Part shown: one piece after another, positions 7,812 to 15,511 of the stretch
Layout of the letters: the number at the start of each line of letters is the position of its first letter
How positions within the stretch are numbered: position 1 is the stretch's first letter
Source of the DNA: CBDDHT01 sp965228615
Lineage (GTDB): Bacteria > Pseudomonadota > Alphaproteobacteria > Rhizobiales > Methyloligellaceae
Direction of reading: 5' to 3'
Assembly: GCA_965228615.1 (NCBI GenBank)
Contig: CBDDHT010000004.1
Location: forward strand, 2,852,001-2,916,000
Length of the DNA: 64,000 nt
Program-made: the position numbers and the translations under genes
Notes under the pieces: generated by a model
Seen by the model: the letters and a program-made list of their open reading frames with translations, nothing else
The model's database searches: none
Told to the model about the DNA's origin: nothing

Positions 7812-8258
7812 TTATTCGACGTCGTTGGCGATGCCAGTAGACAATTTGAGAACCAGCGAGACTTTTGCGAGATTGTCGTCGTTTGGCCTACAAACTCCAT
7901 GCTCCCATTGTTCCACGGTGCTGTAATTTAGTCCAAGAAGCTCGGCGAATGCGGCCCGTGTAAGACCTGCCTTTTTGCGCCTCCACGTAAGCTGTTCGGC
8001 GAATATTTTCCCCTCAGGAAACGGGTCGTAACCGAGCCAATCGATAATGTGTGGGATGAATCTCACAGCTGGTTCTACACCGTGCTTCTCCCAGCCAATC
8101 CAGGTCCATGAACCACATTGTATTGCCTCTGCTGCATCGCGCTGTCGCTGTCCCAATTGAATACGTCGACGCTTAAGGTGCTCTCCCAAGGCATCCGGAT
8201 TCTCTTTGTAATCAAAGGGTCTTACCGCTTTCAGCCGTATTTTCTGGAATGGCAACAA
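7812..8258 (-). CDS. Tandem helix-turn-helix DNA-binding protein
   Basis: Two Xre-like helix-turn-helix modules lie in a row: residues about 24-62 (LGEHLKRRRIQLGQRQRDAA) and about 85-128 (AEQLTWRRKKAGLTRAAFAE). They are joined by the FIPHIIDWLGYDPFPEGK linker typical of this widespread accessory-genome family. Family members begin near the LPFQKIRLKA segment, so TTG 8258 or TTG 8255 is the likely start, giving about 148 residues. The frame stays open to 8615, but that extension is antisense to comM and is not believed. The gene abuts the broken edge of comM, so its promoter must lie in former comM sequence. Target genes are unknown. Confidence 0.65.
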   Translation of the reverse strand: MLPFQKIRLKAVRPFDYKENPDALGEHLKRRRIQLGQRQRDAAEAIQCGSWTWIGWEKHGVEPAVRFIPHIIDWLGYDPFPEGKIFAEQLTWRRKKAGLTRAAFAELLGLNYSTVEQWEHGVCRPNDDNLAKVSLVLKLSTGIANDVE

Positions 8259-8262
8259 GGCA

Positions 8263-8766
8263 ACGCCTCTCTGCCGCTGCGGGCGCGCAGGCGATCCGGG
8301 CTTCAGTTGCGGCCAGGGACGCCATTGTGCCGAACGGTACCAGTCGCGAATCTCCGGGCCGCTCCTCGACCGGATCGATTTGCAGATTGAAGTCCCTGCC
8401 ATGACGGCCTCAGAACTTATTGCACCGGCAGCTGCGGAGAAGAGCGCCGATGTCCTTGCCCGCGTCACGGCGGCGCGCGAGAAGCAAGCCGCACGCTTTG
8501 AAGCGCTGGGCGAAGTGGCAGCGTTCACAAATGCTGATTGCTCGGGACCGCTTCTCGAGAAGATCGCCGAACCGGATCCTACAGGACTTTCATTGTTGAG
8601 AGATGCCGCCGACAAACTCCAACTCAGTGCCCGTGGCTATCACCGCACGCTTCGTGTGGCCCGGACGCTCGCTGATCTTGAAGGCACAGTCGGCGTCAAC
8701 CGCGTTCATATCGCCGAGGCCCTGAGCTATCGTGGCGAAACGCTGCGGCGGATGGCAGCGGCCTGA
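8263..8766 (+). pseudogene. comM: 3' remnant of comM/yifB (Mg-chelatase-like AAA ATPase)
   Basis: From about 8263 the frame reads the zinc-finger-like and C-terminal parts of ComM/YifB: LCRCGRAGDPGFSCGQGRHC, then RISGPLLDRIDLQIEVPA, and finally LSARGYHRTLRVARTLADLE with HIAEALSYRGE. The Walker A and B ATPase part that should precede it is missing; upstream sequence belongs to the regulator gene on the other strand. An ATG at 8401 would allow a short peptide of about 120 residues, but no functional ATPase. The intact family takes part in natural transformation and recombination as a hexameric helicase. Truncation by the adjacent foreign DNA is the simplest reading. Confidence 0.8.
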
Positions 8767-8891
8767 GAAATATCGAGCCTCATATAGATTGCCGGCTCTT
8801 GTTGGCTTTCTTGTCGCAGACCCCCTCTGATAGACAGGTGGTTGGCAGGGCAGCCCGTTGAGCAACGTCCAATCATTCGTGCTATCAACCA

Positions 8892-9941
8892 GTGATGAAC
8901 CTGACCTCACGACGATATGCCGTTGACGACGCTCTAACGGCCCAGGAGTTCTTCCACTCCCGTGGTTGGACAGATGGATTACCAATCGTCCCGCCCACCG
9001 CCGTGGCGGTCCAAGCCTGCCTGGACTGGGCCATGATGCCGCCTGATCATCTCGTCGGCGTCGAGCCGGTTCGCGAGCGCGCCATCACGGCAGAGAAACT
9101 TGCGATCAATGCTGTCATGGCAGGATGCCTACCGATGCACTTTCCGGTCGTCGTTGCCGCGTTCACGGCCATGTTGCAGGAGCCCTTCCTGCTGCACGGT
9201 GCAACCGCAAGCACAGGTGGATGCGCGGTTCTCATCGTTGTGAACGGTCCGATCCGCAGCGAACTTGGAATGGACGCCACATTCAATGCGCTTGCGTCGA
9301 GCGATCGCGCAACGACAACGATCGGCCGGGCCATACGCCTTATTCTCTGCAATCTGCTCGAAGCGCGCCCTGGCGATGTCGACCGATCAACTCTCGGACA
9401 CCCAGGAAAGTTTAGCTATTGCATGGCGGAGGACGAAGAGAATTCGCCGTGGCTTCCCCTTGCACAAGAGCGCGATGTTCCACCTGACTTTTCTGCCGTC
9501 ACGGTCATGGCAGCCGGTGCACCACGCCAGTTGATGAATGAGTGGACAACGCATCCGGAGGAGATACTGGCAACCTATGTCTCCGAGATAAAGGCCAACA
9601 TGCGCCATTACTCGATCTGGCCGGGCAACTACGCCATTGTCATTCCACCGCAATTACGAACGCATTTCGAGAAGGCCGATTGGTCAAAAGCCGACATTCG
9701 GAGCCATGTACATAAACATGCCCGCATTGAGCGTAAGGAGTGGGCTGATTGCGGGAAGGGCGCTGTCGTCGGCACCAAAGGCGCAAAGGAATATGCAGCT
9801 CTTCCCGACCCTGACCATCTGCTCGTTATCGCAGCTGGCGGACCGGCCGGAGGCTTCGGCGCTGTCATTCCGCCGTGGCTCGGGCCGAAAAGCAAAGCTG
9901 TTACTGTCACAATCGGGGCTTGTATTGACTGCGCACCATGA
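8892..9941 (+). CDS. Hypothetical protein paired with the UGSC selenoprotein
   Basis: The 349-residue protein is soluble, without a signal peptide. It starts with an EFFHSRGWTDGLPIVPPT segment, continues with KLAINAVMAGCLPMHFPVVV and GGCAVLIVVNGPIRSELGM, and ends with VIAAGGPAGGFGAVIPPW and a Cys-rich CIDCAP tail. I recall a family with the same GWTDGLPVVPPT, AINAVMAGC and VNGPI segments that occurs beside UGSC-type proteins, but its reaction is not established. The stop overlaps a possible ATG (9938) of the next gene in an ATGA junction, so the two are translationally linked. A redox role is suggested by the partner and the conserved cysteines, as an inference. Confidence 0.7.
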   Translation: MMNLTSRRYAVDDALTAQEFFHSRGWTDGLPIVPPTAVAVQACLDWAMMPPDHLVGVEPVRERAITAEKLAINAVMAGCLPMHFPVVVAAFTAMLQEPFLLHGATASTGGCAVLIVVNGPIRSELGMDATFNALASSDRATTTIGRAIRLILCNLLEARPGDVDRSTLGHPGKFSYCMAEDEENSPWLPLAQERDVPPDFSAVTVMAAGAPRQLMNEWTTHPEEILATYVSEIKANMRHYSIWPGNYAIVIPPQLRTHFEKADWSKADIRSHVHKHARIERKEWADCGKGAVVGTKGAKEYAALPDPDHLLVIAAGGPAGGFGAVIPPWLGPKSKAVTVTIGACIDCAP

Positions 9942-10009
9942 CCGACAGCCCAATATGTCGGCTACGACCTCGCTTGATGCAACCGCACCAGAAAGCTGGA
10001 ATAGACCAG

Positions 10010-10540
10010 ATGAGTATTGAAATTCTCGACCCGACACATGAAGCCGGCTCAGTGGAATTCAGCGCGGCAGACAGACTGAAGTCGCTTGAAGGCGCAACAA
10101 TCGGGATTATCTCGAACGGCAAGAAGGGAACCAAGACCTTTTTCGACGCTTTCGAGAAAGAGCTGATGCAGCGACACCATGTGGCCAACGTTGTCCGCAT
10201 AACCAAGACAAACTATAGCGCGCCGGTTGATCGCGCGTTGCTGGACGAAGCACAAAAATGGAACGCGCTGGTGGCCGGCATCGGAGACTGAGGCAGCTGC
10301 TCGTCGTGCAGTTTGCACGATTCCATTATTGGCGAAAGACTTGGGCTTCCATCGATCGGCATCATGACCTCTCAGTTCGTCAGCGCCGCTGAACTGATCG
10401 CTCGCGTTCTTGGGGCCGAAGGCTATCCTTTTGTTGTCATCAATCATCCGATTTCGAGCAGTTCGGCGGATGGCCTTGCAGATCGCGCCCGCAAGGCCGT
10501 CGCGGACGGTGTCGACATTTTGACCGGCCAATTGGCCTGA
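10010..10540 (+). CDS. UGSC-family selenoprotein, TGA at 10289 read as selenocysteine
   Basis: The frame continues through a single in-frame TGA (10289-10291) and reads GIGD-U-GSCSSCSLHDSIIG. This is the hallmark Sec-Gly-Ser-Cys motif of the UGSC family, a selenoprotein family first noted in marine metagenomes. Both halves are intact and homologous: MSIEILDPTHEAG with IGIISNGKKGTKTFFDAFE before, and LGLPSIGIMTSQF with AEGYPFVVINHPISS after. The full product is about 176 residues. An upstream in-frame ATG at 9938 overlaps the preceding stop, but conservation points to ATG 10010. A SECIS-like hairpin follows the TGA. An annotation that stops at 10291 would miss half the protein. The family's reaction is unknown; a thiol/selenol redox function is likely. 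The selA, selB, selC and selD genes must be elsewhere. Confidence 0.85.
10303..10321 (+). promoter_or_regulatory. Bacterial SECIS hairpin
   Basis: TCGTGC (10304-10309) pairs with GCACGA (10315-10320) around the loop AGTTT; one outer G-T pair can extend it to 10303-10321. The loop begins 19 bases after the TGA and has a G as its second base. Both features match published rules for bacterial selenocysteine insertion elements (loop 16-37 bases downstream, G in the first two loop positions). Confidence 0.75.
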
Positions 10541-10641
10541 CGGTCGGACTCGAAAGTCCGGAAGCCGGCCACTGCCCGGTAACATCGAATACCAACAGAT
10601 AGGGGTTTACCCGCAGATGACTTGCGCGGCATGATCGCGCC

Positions 10642-11733
10642 ATGGAGCAACATAGCGACGCCACCCTCCCGGAGACAGCAGCGGGTCCGAAGATGCCTGG
10701 CCTCACGAAAGCCTTTCTCATTTCGGGTCTGGTTCTCTTTGCCTCTATTCTCCTTGCTCAGGGTTCATCGGTTCTCATTCAGCTCGCTGTCGCGTTGCTT
10801 GTCTGGTTTTTGATCAATGCCGTTGCCGATGGCATTCAAAGACTATCGCTCCCTCGCGGTTTTGCGCTTGGCATCGCCATTATCGCGATCTTCGTTTCGG
10901 GATTCTTTGTTTTGAACCTGGTGGTCGCCAATCTAACCGCGATGACGGCGCGAACCCCCGAATTTCAAAGTAGTTTCAACCCTCTCATCAACAAGATCGC
11001 CGACTTCGCCGGGCTGTCCGACAAGGATGTGCTCAATCAGATGTTCGATCGGCTGGGTGTGGAGAAACTCTTTGGAATGATGGTATCGGCAGCTGCCAGT
11101 TTCGTCAGCCAACTCGGCGTCATCATTGTTTATGTGATTTTCCTGCTCATAGAGCAGACATTCTTCGAGGTAAAACTTAGAGCCCTCATTCGTAATGAAG
11201 ACAAGCGCGAGCATGTGCAGCGCATTCTGCAACGCGTGGCTCGCGACGTGCAAAGCTATATGTGGATCATGACGCTGATGAGCGGGCTCACCGCCGGCCT
11301 TGCCTACATCGTGATGACGTGGATCGGTCTCGAGCAAGCCGCCTTTTGGGCCTTCCTCATCTTCTTCCTGAATTTCATTCCGACGGTCGGCTCGATCATC
11401 GCGACTCTATTTCCGGCCATGTATGCCTATGTACAGTTTCAGGAATTCTCCAATCCGCTGATTATTCTTATCCTTATCGGATTGATCCAATTCGTCATTG
11501 GAAATGTGCTTCAACCGCGCCTTGCCGGAAAAACACTGAACATGAGCCAATTCGTCGTCATTCTCTCGCTCTTTGTCTGGGGCGCGGTTTGGGGCGTCGT
11601 CGGCATGTTTCTGGCAGTCCCCATGACGGCGATCCTGATGATCATCTTTTCAAATTTCGAAACAACCCGCCCTGCTGCAATTCTGATGTCCCAGGAAGGT
11701 CGGGTCGAAACCGATGGCACTCCGACGCGTTGA
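10642..11733 (+). CDS. AI-2E family transporter (PerM/UPF0118)
   Basis: The 363-residue protein has about eight transmembrane helices arranged as in the PerM/TqsA family: three near the N-terminus (residues 25-105), a soluble segment (about 106-145), then the rest. The conserved C-terminal half includes FFLNFIPTVGSIIATLFPA, VIGNVLQPRLAGKTLNMS and WGAVWGVVGMFLAVPM. Members export small molecules or act in cation/proton antiport; the substrate cannot be told from sequence. It starts about 100 bases after the selenoprotein gene on the same strand and may share its transcript. Confidence 0.85.
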   Translation: MEQHSDATLPETAAGPKMPGLTKAFLISGLVLFASILLAQGSSVLIQLAVALLVWFLINAVADGIQRLSLPRGFALGIAIIAIFVSGFFVLNLVVANLTAMTARTPEFQSSFNPLINKIADFAGLSDKDVLNQMFDRLGVEKLFGMMVSAAASFVSQLGVIIVYVIFLLIEQTFFEVKLRALIRNEDKREHVQRILQRVARDVQSYMWIMTLMSGLTAGLAYIVMTWIGLEQAAFWAFLIFFLNFIPTVGSIIATLFPAMYAYVQFQEFSNPLIILILIGLIQFVIGNVLQPRLAGKTLNMSQFVVILSLFVWGAVWGVVGMFLAVPMTAILMIIFSNFETTRPAAILMSQEGRVETDGTPTR

Positions 11734-11859
11734 GGCGAGGGCATGTGGGCATTGTTTCATCCCGTCACGGATCAATTGCGTTTGGTAAGCCTTTCTCAAG
11801 CATGACAAGTCTAGGATTCGCCTGACGATTCTGTTTTTGGTCTCGCGTCAGGTAAGCTC

Positions 11860-14265
11860 GTGCGTTTGCAAGTACCCAATTCGTTTGCGGATAGCCTCGT
11901 TCCGGCGAACTCCAATGATGCGGATGGAATGCCGCCGCCTCAGCCGGTCGAGGAGGTCAAGACCTCGCCCTGGCCCATAACAGGTGAAGTCGTCCTCGCC
12001 GTCACCGGCGTTATGGCTCTGGGCCTCGGCAGTCTGCAGGCCTTCTCCGTAATTCAGAATCACCATCTGCTGCTCGCCACTGGCATCGGAATGCTCGGAT
12101 TTGCCGGTTTTGCATTCTGGGCCCGGCGCCGCACACCGCCGGCCGAGCGCGACATGATCGGCGCCCTGAATGCGCTTGGGCACGATCTGGAACACAATAT
12201 CGAGGAGCTCAAGGACGTCCATTGGGAGCTTCGCGAGAGCGAAGCGCGTTATCGCGATCTCCTCGATTACCAAGGCGATGTCATAGCCAGGCGCGACCGC
12301 GCGGGCCGGCTGACCTTCGTCAACGACGCATTCTGCCGGACTTTCGGCGTCGCGCGTGAGACGATCATCGGCCAGAGCTTCCGGCCGACTCGTATCGAGG
12401 GCGAAACACTGGACGATGCGGCGAGCGCAGCGCCGGACGCCCAGAAATGGCGATACCAGCAATGCGTTTCCACCAGCGACGGCGCTCGCTGGTTCGTCTG
12501 GGAAGAGTTCGCAATCTACCAAGAAGGCGGCGTGCTCAAGGAGTTTCAGTGCGTCGGCCGCGATATCACCGAGCAACGCGCTGCTGAATCGGCCCTCCAG
12601 GAAGCCCGCGATCAAGCCGAAGCCGCCAACCGGGCGAAGTCGCGCTTCCTGGCCGCCATGAGCCACGAGATCCGCACACCCATGAATGGAATCCTTGGGA
12701 TGGTCGGGTTGATGATGGACACCGATCTGACGCCGGAGCAACGCACCTATACCCGCGCGGTCAACACCTCTGCCAAAACGCTGCTCTCGATTATCGACGA
12801 GATCCTCGATTTTTCGAAAATCGAGGCGGGAAAGCTGGAGATTGCAACAGAACCCTTCGACCTCGCTGAAGCCGTTCAGGGGGTTGTCGAGCTCCTGGCA
12901 CCGCGGGCCATGGATCGATCGCTTGAAATCGGCTGGTTTATCGATCCCACACTCCCCCGAACTATTCTTGGGGACGAAATCCGCATTCGCCAAATCCTGA
13001 TGAATCTGGTTGGAAACGCGATCAAATTCACGGAATGCGGCGGCGTTGCCCTGAGGGTCATCCGGACACCGGGCGCGCAGTGCGCACCCGGATCGATCAG
13101 TATTCGTTTCGCCGTCATCGATACGGGCATCGGCTTAACACCTGAAGCCTGCCAGACAGTGTTCGGCGAGTTCGAGCAAGCCGACGGCGGCACGACGCGG
13201 CGATATGGCGGCACAGGTCTGGGCCTCGCGATATCCCGCCGCCTCGTAAATGAAATGGGCGGAGAGATCTGGGTCGACAGCCGCGTCGGGACCGGTTCGA
13301 CCTTTACGTTCGACGCTCCATTCAAGGCGGATCCCGATTCACCGGCCATTGATGCGGACTGGCCGAAGCCACAGGACATCTCTCGCGTCCTGATCATCAG
13401 CGATGCGGATATCGAAGCCTCGTTGATGGCCGAGTATCTCGAAAGCGCCGGCTGCAATGTCGAGCATAGCCGCCCGGATGTTGCTGCTCTGGCGCTCTGG
13501 AGTGCCGCCGAGAATGGCATACCTTTCGATGCCGTCATCGTCGACGCCGGGGACACGGAGAGGACCGCAAGTCTCTTCGAGCAGGCACGCGAGGCTGCTG
13601 GGCCCGATACCGCTGTCAAGACGATCCTCGTGGTCGATGCATCAGAGCGCAGTGAGATTTCGACGCTCAAAGACCGCGGTCTGGACGCATATCTGGTGCG
13701 CCCGATCCGGCCAATGTCCCTCTTTGCGCAGATTGGCGGAGACGAGCACCACCCGGTCACAGCCGCGCTGCGCAACCCGCAAATCGGTTCGCACACCCTG
13801 GCGGTGCTCCCCGAAGGCGATTCAACCCAGCGCCGGGCACTGTTGGCGGAAGACAATCAGATCAATGCCCTCCTCGCGCGAAAAATGCTCGAGAAATCAG
13901 GCTGGCAAGTCGTCCATGTGTCAAACGGGTGCGAAGCCGTCGAGACAATGAATCGTGTGATCGAGGGCCGATTGTCGCCCCCCTTTGATCTCGTCCTGAT
14001 GGATATCCATATGCCGGAAATGGACGGGATTGAAGCAACACAGGAAATCCGCAGACTGATGGATCAAGCCGACCATCAGGCGCCGCCAATCGTCGCACTT
14101 ACGGCCAATGCCATGCCCGAGGAACGCCAGCATTATCTCGAATCGGGCCTGGATGATTATCTCGCCAAGCCGTTTGAGCGGGACGATCTGGAAGAATTGC
14201 TGGCAAAATGGTCGCGAAATGGTGGTTTTCAAGCGTCTTCCGGCGACGGCTCGACGAGTGTCTGA
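11860..14265 (+). CDS. Hybrid sensor histidine kinase (PAS, HisKA, HATPase, two receivers)
   Basis: From a GTG start the 801-residue protein has two membrane helices (about 48-100), a PAS domain (about 130-245), and a dimerisation/phosphoacceptor domain with the H box SHEIRTPMNGILGM near 267. The ATPase domain shows N box NLVGNAIKFT, G1 DTGIGL and G2 GGTGLGLAIS. Two receivers follow. The second (about 655-785) is complete, with AEDNQIN, LVLMDIHMPEMDG and LAKPF. The first (about 510-625) keeps an Asp in FDAVIVDAG but has Arg in place of the conserved switch Lys (LVRPIRP), so its signalling is doubtful. No partner regulator lies beside it; the signal is unknown. Confidence 0.9.
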   Translation: MRLQVPNSFADSLVPANSNDADGMPPPQPVEEVKTSPWPITGEVVLAVTGVMALGLGSLQAFSVIQNHHLLLATGIGMLGFAGFAFWARRRTPPAERDMIGALNALGHDLEHNIEELKDVHWELRESEARYRDLLDYQGDVIARRDRAGRLTFVNDAFCRTFGVARETIIGQSFRPTRIEGETLDDAASAAPDAQKWRYQQCVSTSDGARWFVWEEFAIYQEGGVLKEFQCVGRDITEQRAAESALQEARDQAEAANRAKSRFLAAMSHEIRTPMNGILGMVGLMMDTDLTPEQRTYTRAVNTSAKTLLSIIDEILDFSKIEAGKLEIATEPFDLAEAVQGVVELLAPRAMDRSLEIGWFIDPTLPRTILGDEIRIRQILMNLVGNAIKFTECGGVALRVIRTPGAQCAPGSISIRFAVIDTGIGLTPEACQTVFGEFEQADGGTTRRYGGTGLGLAISRRLVNEMGGEIWVDSRVGTGSTFTFDAPFKADPDSPAIDADWPKPQDISRVLIISDADIEASLMAEYLESAGCNVEHSRPDVAALALWSAAENGIPFDAVIVDAGDTERTASLFEQAREAAGPDTAVKTILVVDASERSEISTLKDRGLDAYLVRPIRPMSLFAQIGGDEHHPVTAALRNPQIGSHTLAVLPEGDSTQRRALLAEDNQINALLARKMLEKSGWQVVHVSNGCEAVETMNRVIEGRLSPPFDLVLMDIHMPEMDGIEATQEIRRLMDQADHQAPPIVALTANAMPEERQHYLESGLDDYLAKPFERDDLEELLAKWSRNGGFQASSGDGSTSV

Positions 14266-14506
14266 CGGCAATCCTGCGGCAGTGCGACATTATGCTTCAC
14301 AGACCAGTCGTCCCGGTATTCCGGAGTTGGCGGAGCATGCTGCCCCGAAATTGTCACAACTCCTTCGAAATGGTTTGATATGGGCCTTATATGATGGGCA
14401 TATCGACGGATAGTTTGTTCATGCCTGAGAAGCGTCTCGCACGTGGTAACGCGTATTTCAGGACTATGCCCCTCCCTGGCTCTAGGAATCTGCGGAAAGG
14501 GACTGC

Positions 14507-15490
14507 ATGAAGCTCAAGAAGCGGGGCATCGTCAGCCGATTTAAGCCCAACAAATCACTGCGCGCCATGTCCGGGCGCATGGCACCGTTTCGACCGCGCC
14601 ATGGCAAACCGCCACTTGTCGGCCGGCGTCTTCCGCCAAAGGTTTACGGCACGCTCGGAAAGCTCGAAGTTCGCCTGGCACAGTCGCGCGCTGAGATTCG
14701 CCGCGCGCAGAAGCTCCGCTACCATGTGTTCTACAATGAGATGTCCGCGATCCCGGATGCACTTGCCATGATGTCGCGGCGCGATGAGGATCCTTATGAT
14801 CCCATCTGCGATCATCTGCTTGTCGTCGACCACGGGGATGAGCCCAAAAAGGCCCGTCGGCCATGGCCGCGCCGTCCACGTGTTGTCGGAACTTATCGCG
14901 TTTTGCGCCAGGATGTTGCAGACCTTCACGACGGTTTCTACACTCAGGGCGAGTATGACGTTCAGTCGCTCATCGACGCCAAGAGTCCGCAATACAACTT
15001 TATGGAACTTGGCCGGTCCTGTGTCCTAAAACCCTATCGAAATCGACGATCCATCGAGTTGCTTTGGCAAGGCTTGTGGACCTATATCCGTGAGAATGGC
15101 ATTGACGCCATGGTCGGTTGCGCCAGTTTCGAAGGCATCGATCCGCGGCAACACGCAATGGCGCTGAGTTTCCTGCATCACAATGCTCTCGCACCCGAGG
15201 ATTGGCGCGTACAGGCGCACGACCATCTGCGAGTCGATATGAATATGATGCCGGCTTCCGACGTCGATTCACGCGCTGCCTTGAAGGCCCTTCCACCTTT
15301 GATCAAAGGGTATCTGAGGCTGGGCGCCTACGTTGGAGACGGGGCGGTGATTGACCACCAATTCGGCACGACGGACGTACTTATCATCCTTCCGGTGGAA
15401 GCGATCAATGCGCGCTATTTCGCGCACTTCGGCGCCCCGGATGAATTCGGCTCATCCGTGACGCCTGAGCGCGGCAGTCGCCTGAACTGA
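14507..15490 (+). CDS. olsB: Ornithine N-acyltransferase OlsB (GNAT fold)
   Basis: The 327-residue protein matches the OlsB/hemolysin-like GNAT family, which transfers a 3-hydroxyacyl chain from acyl carrier protein to ornithine in the first step of ornithine-lipid synthesis. Diagnostic parts are QKLRYHVFYNEMSA near 68, DPICDHLLVVD near 102, VGTYRVLRQD near 127, ELGRSCVLKPYRNRRSIELL near 168 and GCASFEGIDP near 205. The first 45 residues are a basic extension. A purine-rich GGAAAGGG lies before the ATG. Ornithine lipids replace phospholipids under phosphate limitation in many rhizobia; no Pho box was identified here. Confidence 0.85.
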   Translation: MKLKKRGIVSRFKPNKSLRAMSGRMAPFRPRHGKPPLVGRRLPPKVYGTLGKLEVRLAQSRAEIRRAQKLRYHVFYNEMSAIPDALAMMSRRDEDPYDPICDHLLVVDHGDEPKKARRPWPRRPRVVGTYRVLRQDVADLHDGFYTQGEYDVQSLIDAKSPQYNFMELGRSCVLKPYRNRRSIELLWQGLWTYIRENGIDAMVGCASFEGIDPRQHAMALSFLHHNALAPEDWRVQAHDHLRVDMNMMPASDVDSRAALKALPPLIKGYLRLGAYVGDGAVIDHQFGTTDVLIILPVEAINARYFAHFGAPDEFGSSVTPERGSRLN

Positions 15491-15511
15491 CGGCTCGGAT
15501 CTCAGAGCGCG

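Larger units (their letters stand above)
1..8262. mobile_element. Right part of a genomic island interrupting comM/yifB
   Basis: This stretch is visibly AT-richer than the rest and holds almost only unrecognised, secreted or broken genes, plus a ParA ATPase and a decayed gene of plasmid or conjugative-element type. It ends where the 3' part of comM begins in mid-gene, with a regulator gene abutting the break. comM is a known island insertion site in other bacteria, for example AbaR-type islands in Acinetobacter. The left end, any integrase and the 5' part of comM lie outside the window. That it is an island is inferred from the truncation and composition; no attachment repeat was identified. 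Confidence 0.7.

Noticed and set aside
8259..8615. N-terminal extension of the helix-turn-helix gene (open frame to 8615, minus strand)
   Set aside because: It is antisense to the recognisable comM remnant and has the low-complexity Ala/Ser make-up of a shadow frame. The family begins near the TTG at 8258.
10289..10291. TGA as a true stop, making two separate short genes (9938..10291 and 10313..10540)
   Set aside because: The halves belong to one family in one frame, and the codons between 10292 and 10312 code for the conserved GSCSSCS, so a stop would fall in the active-site motif.
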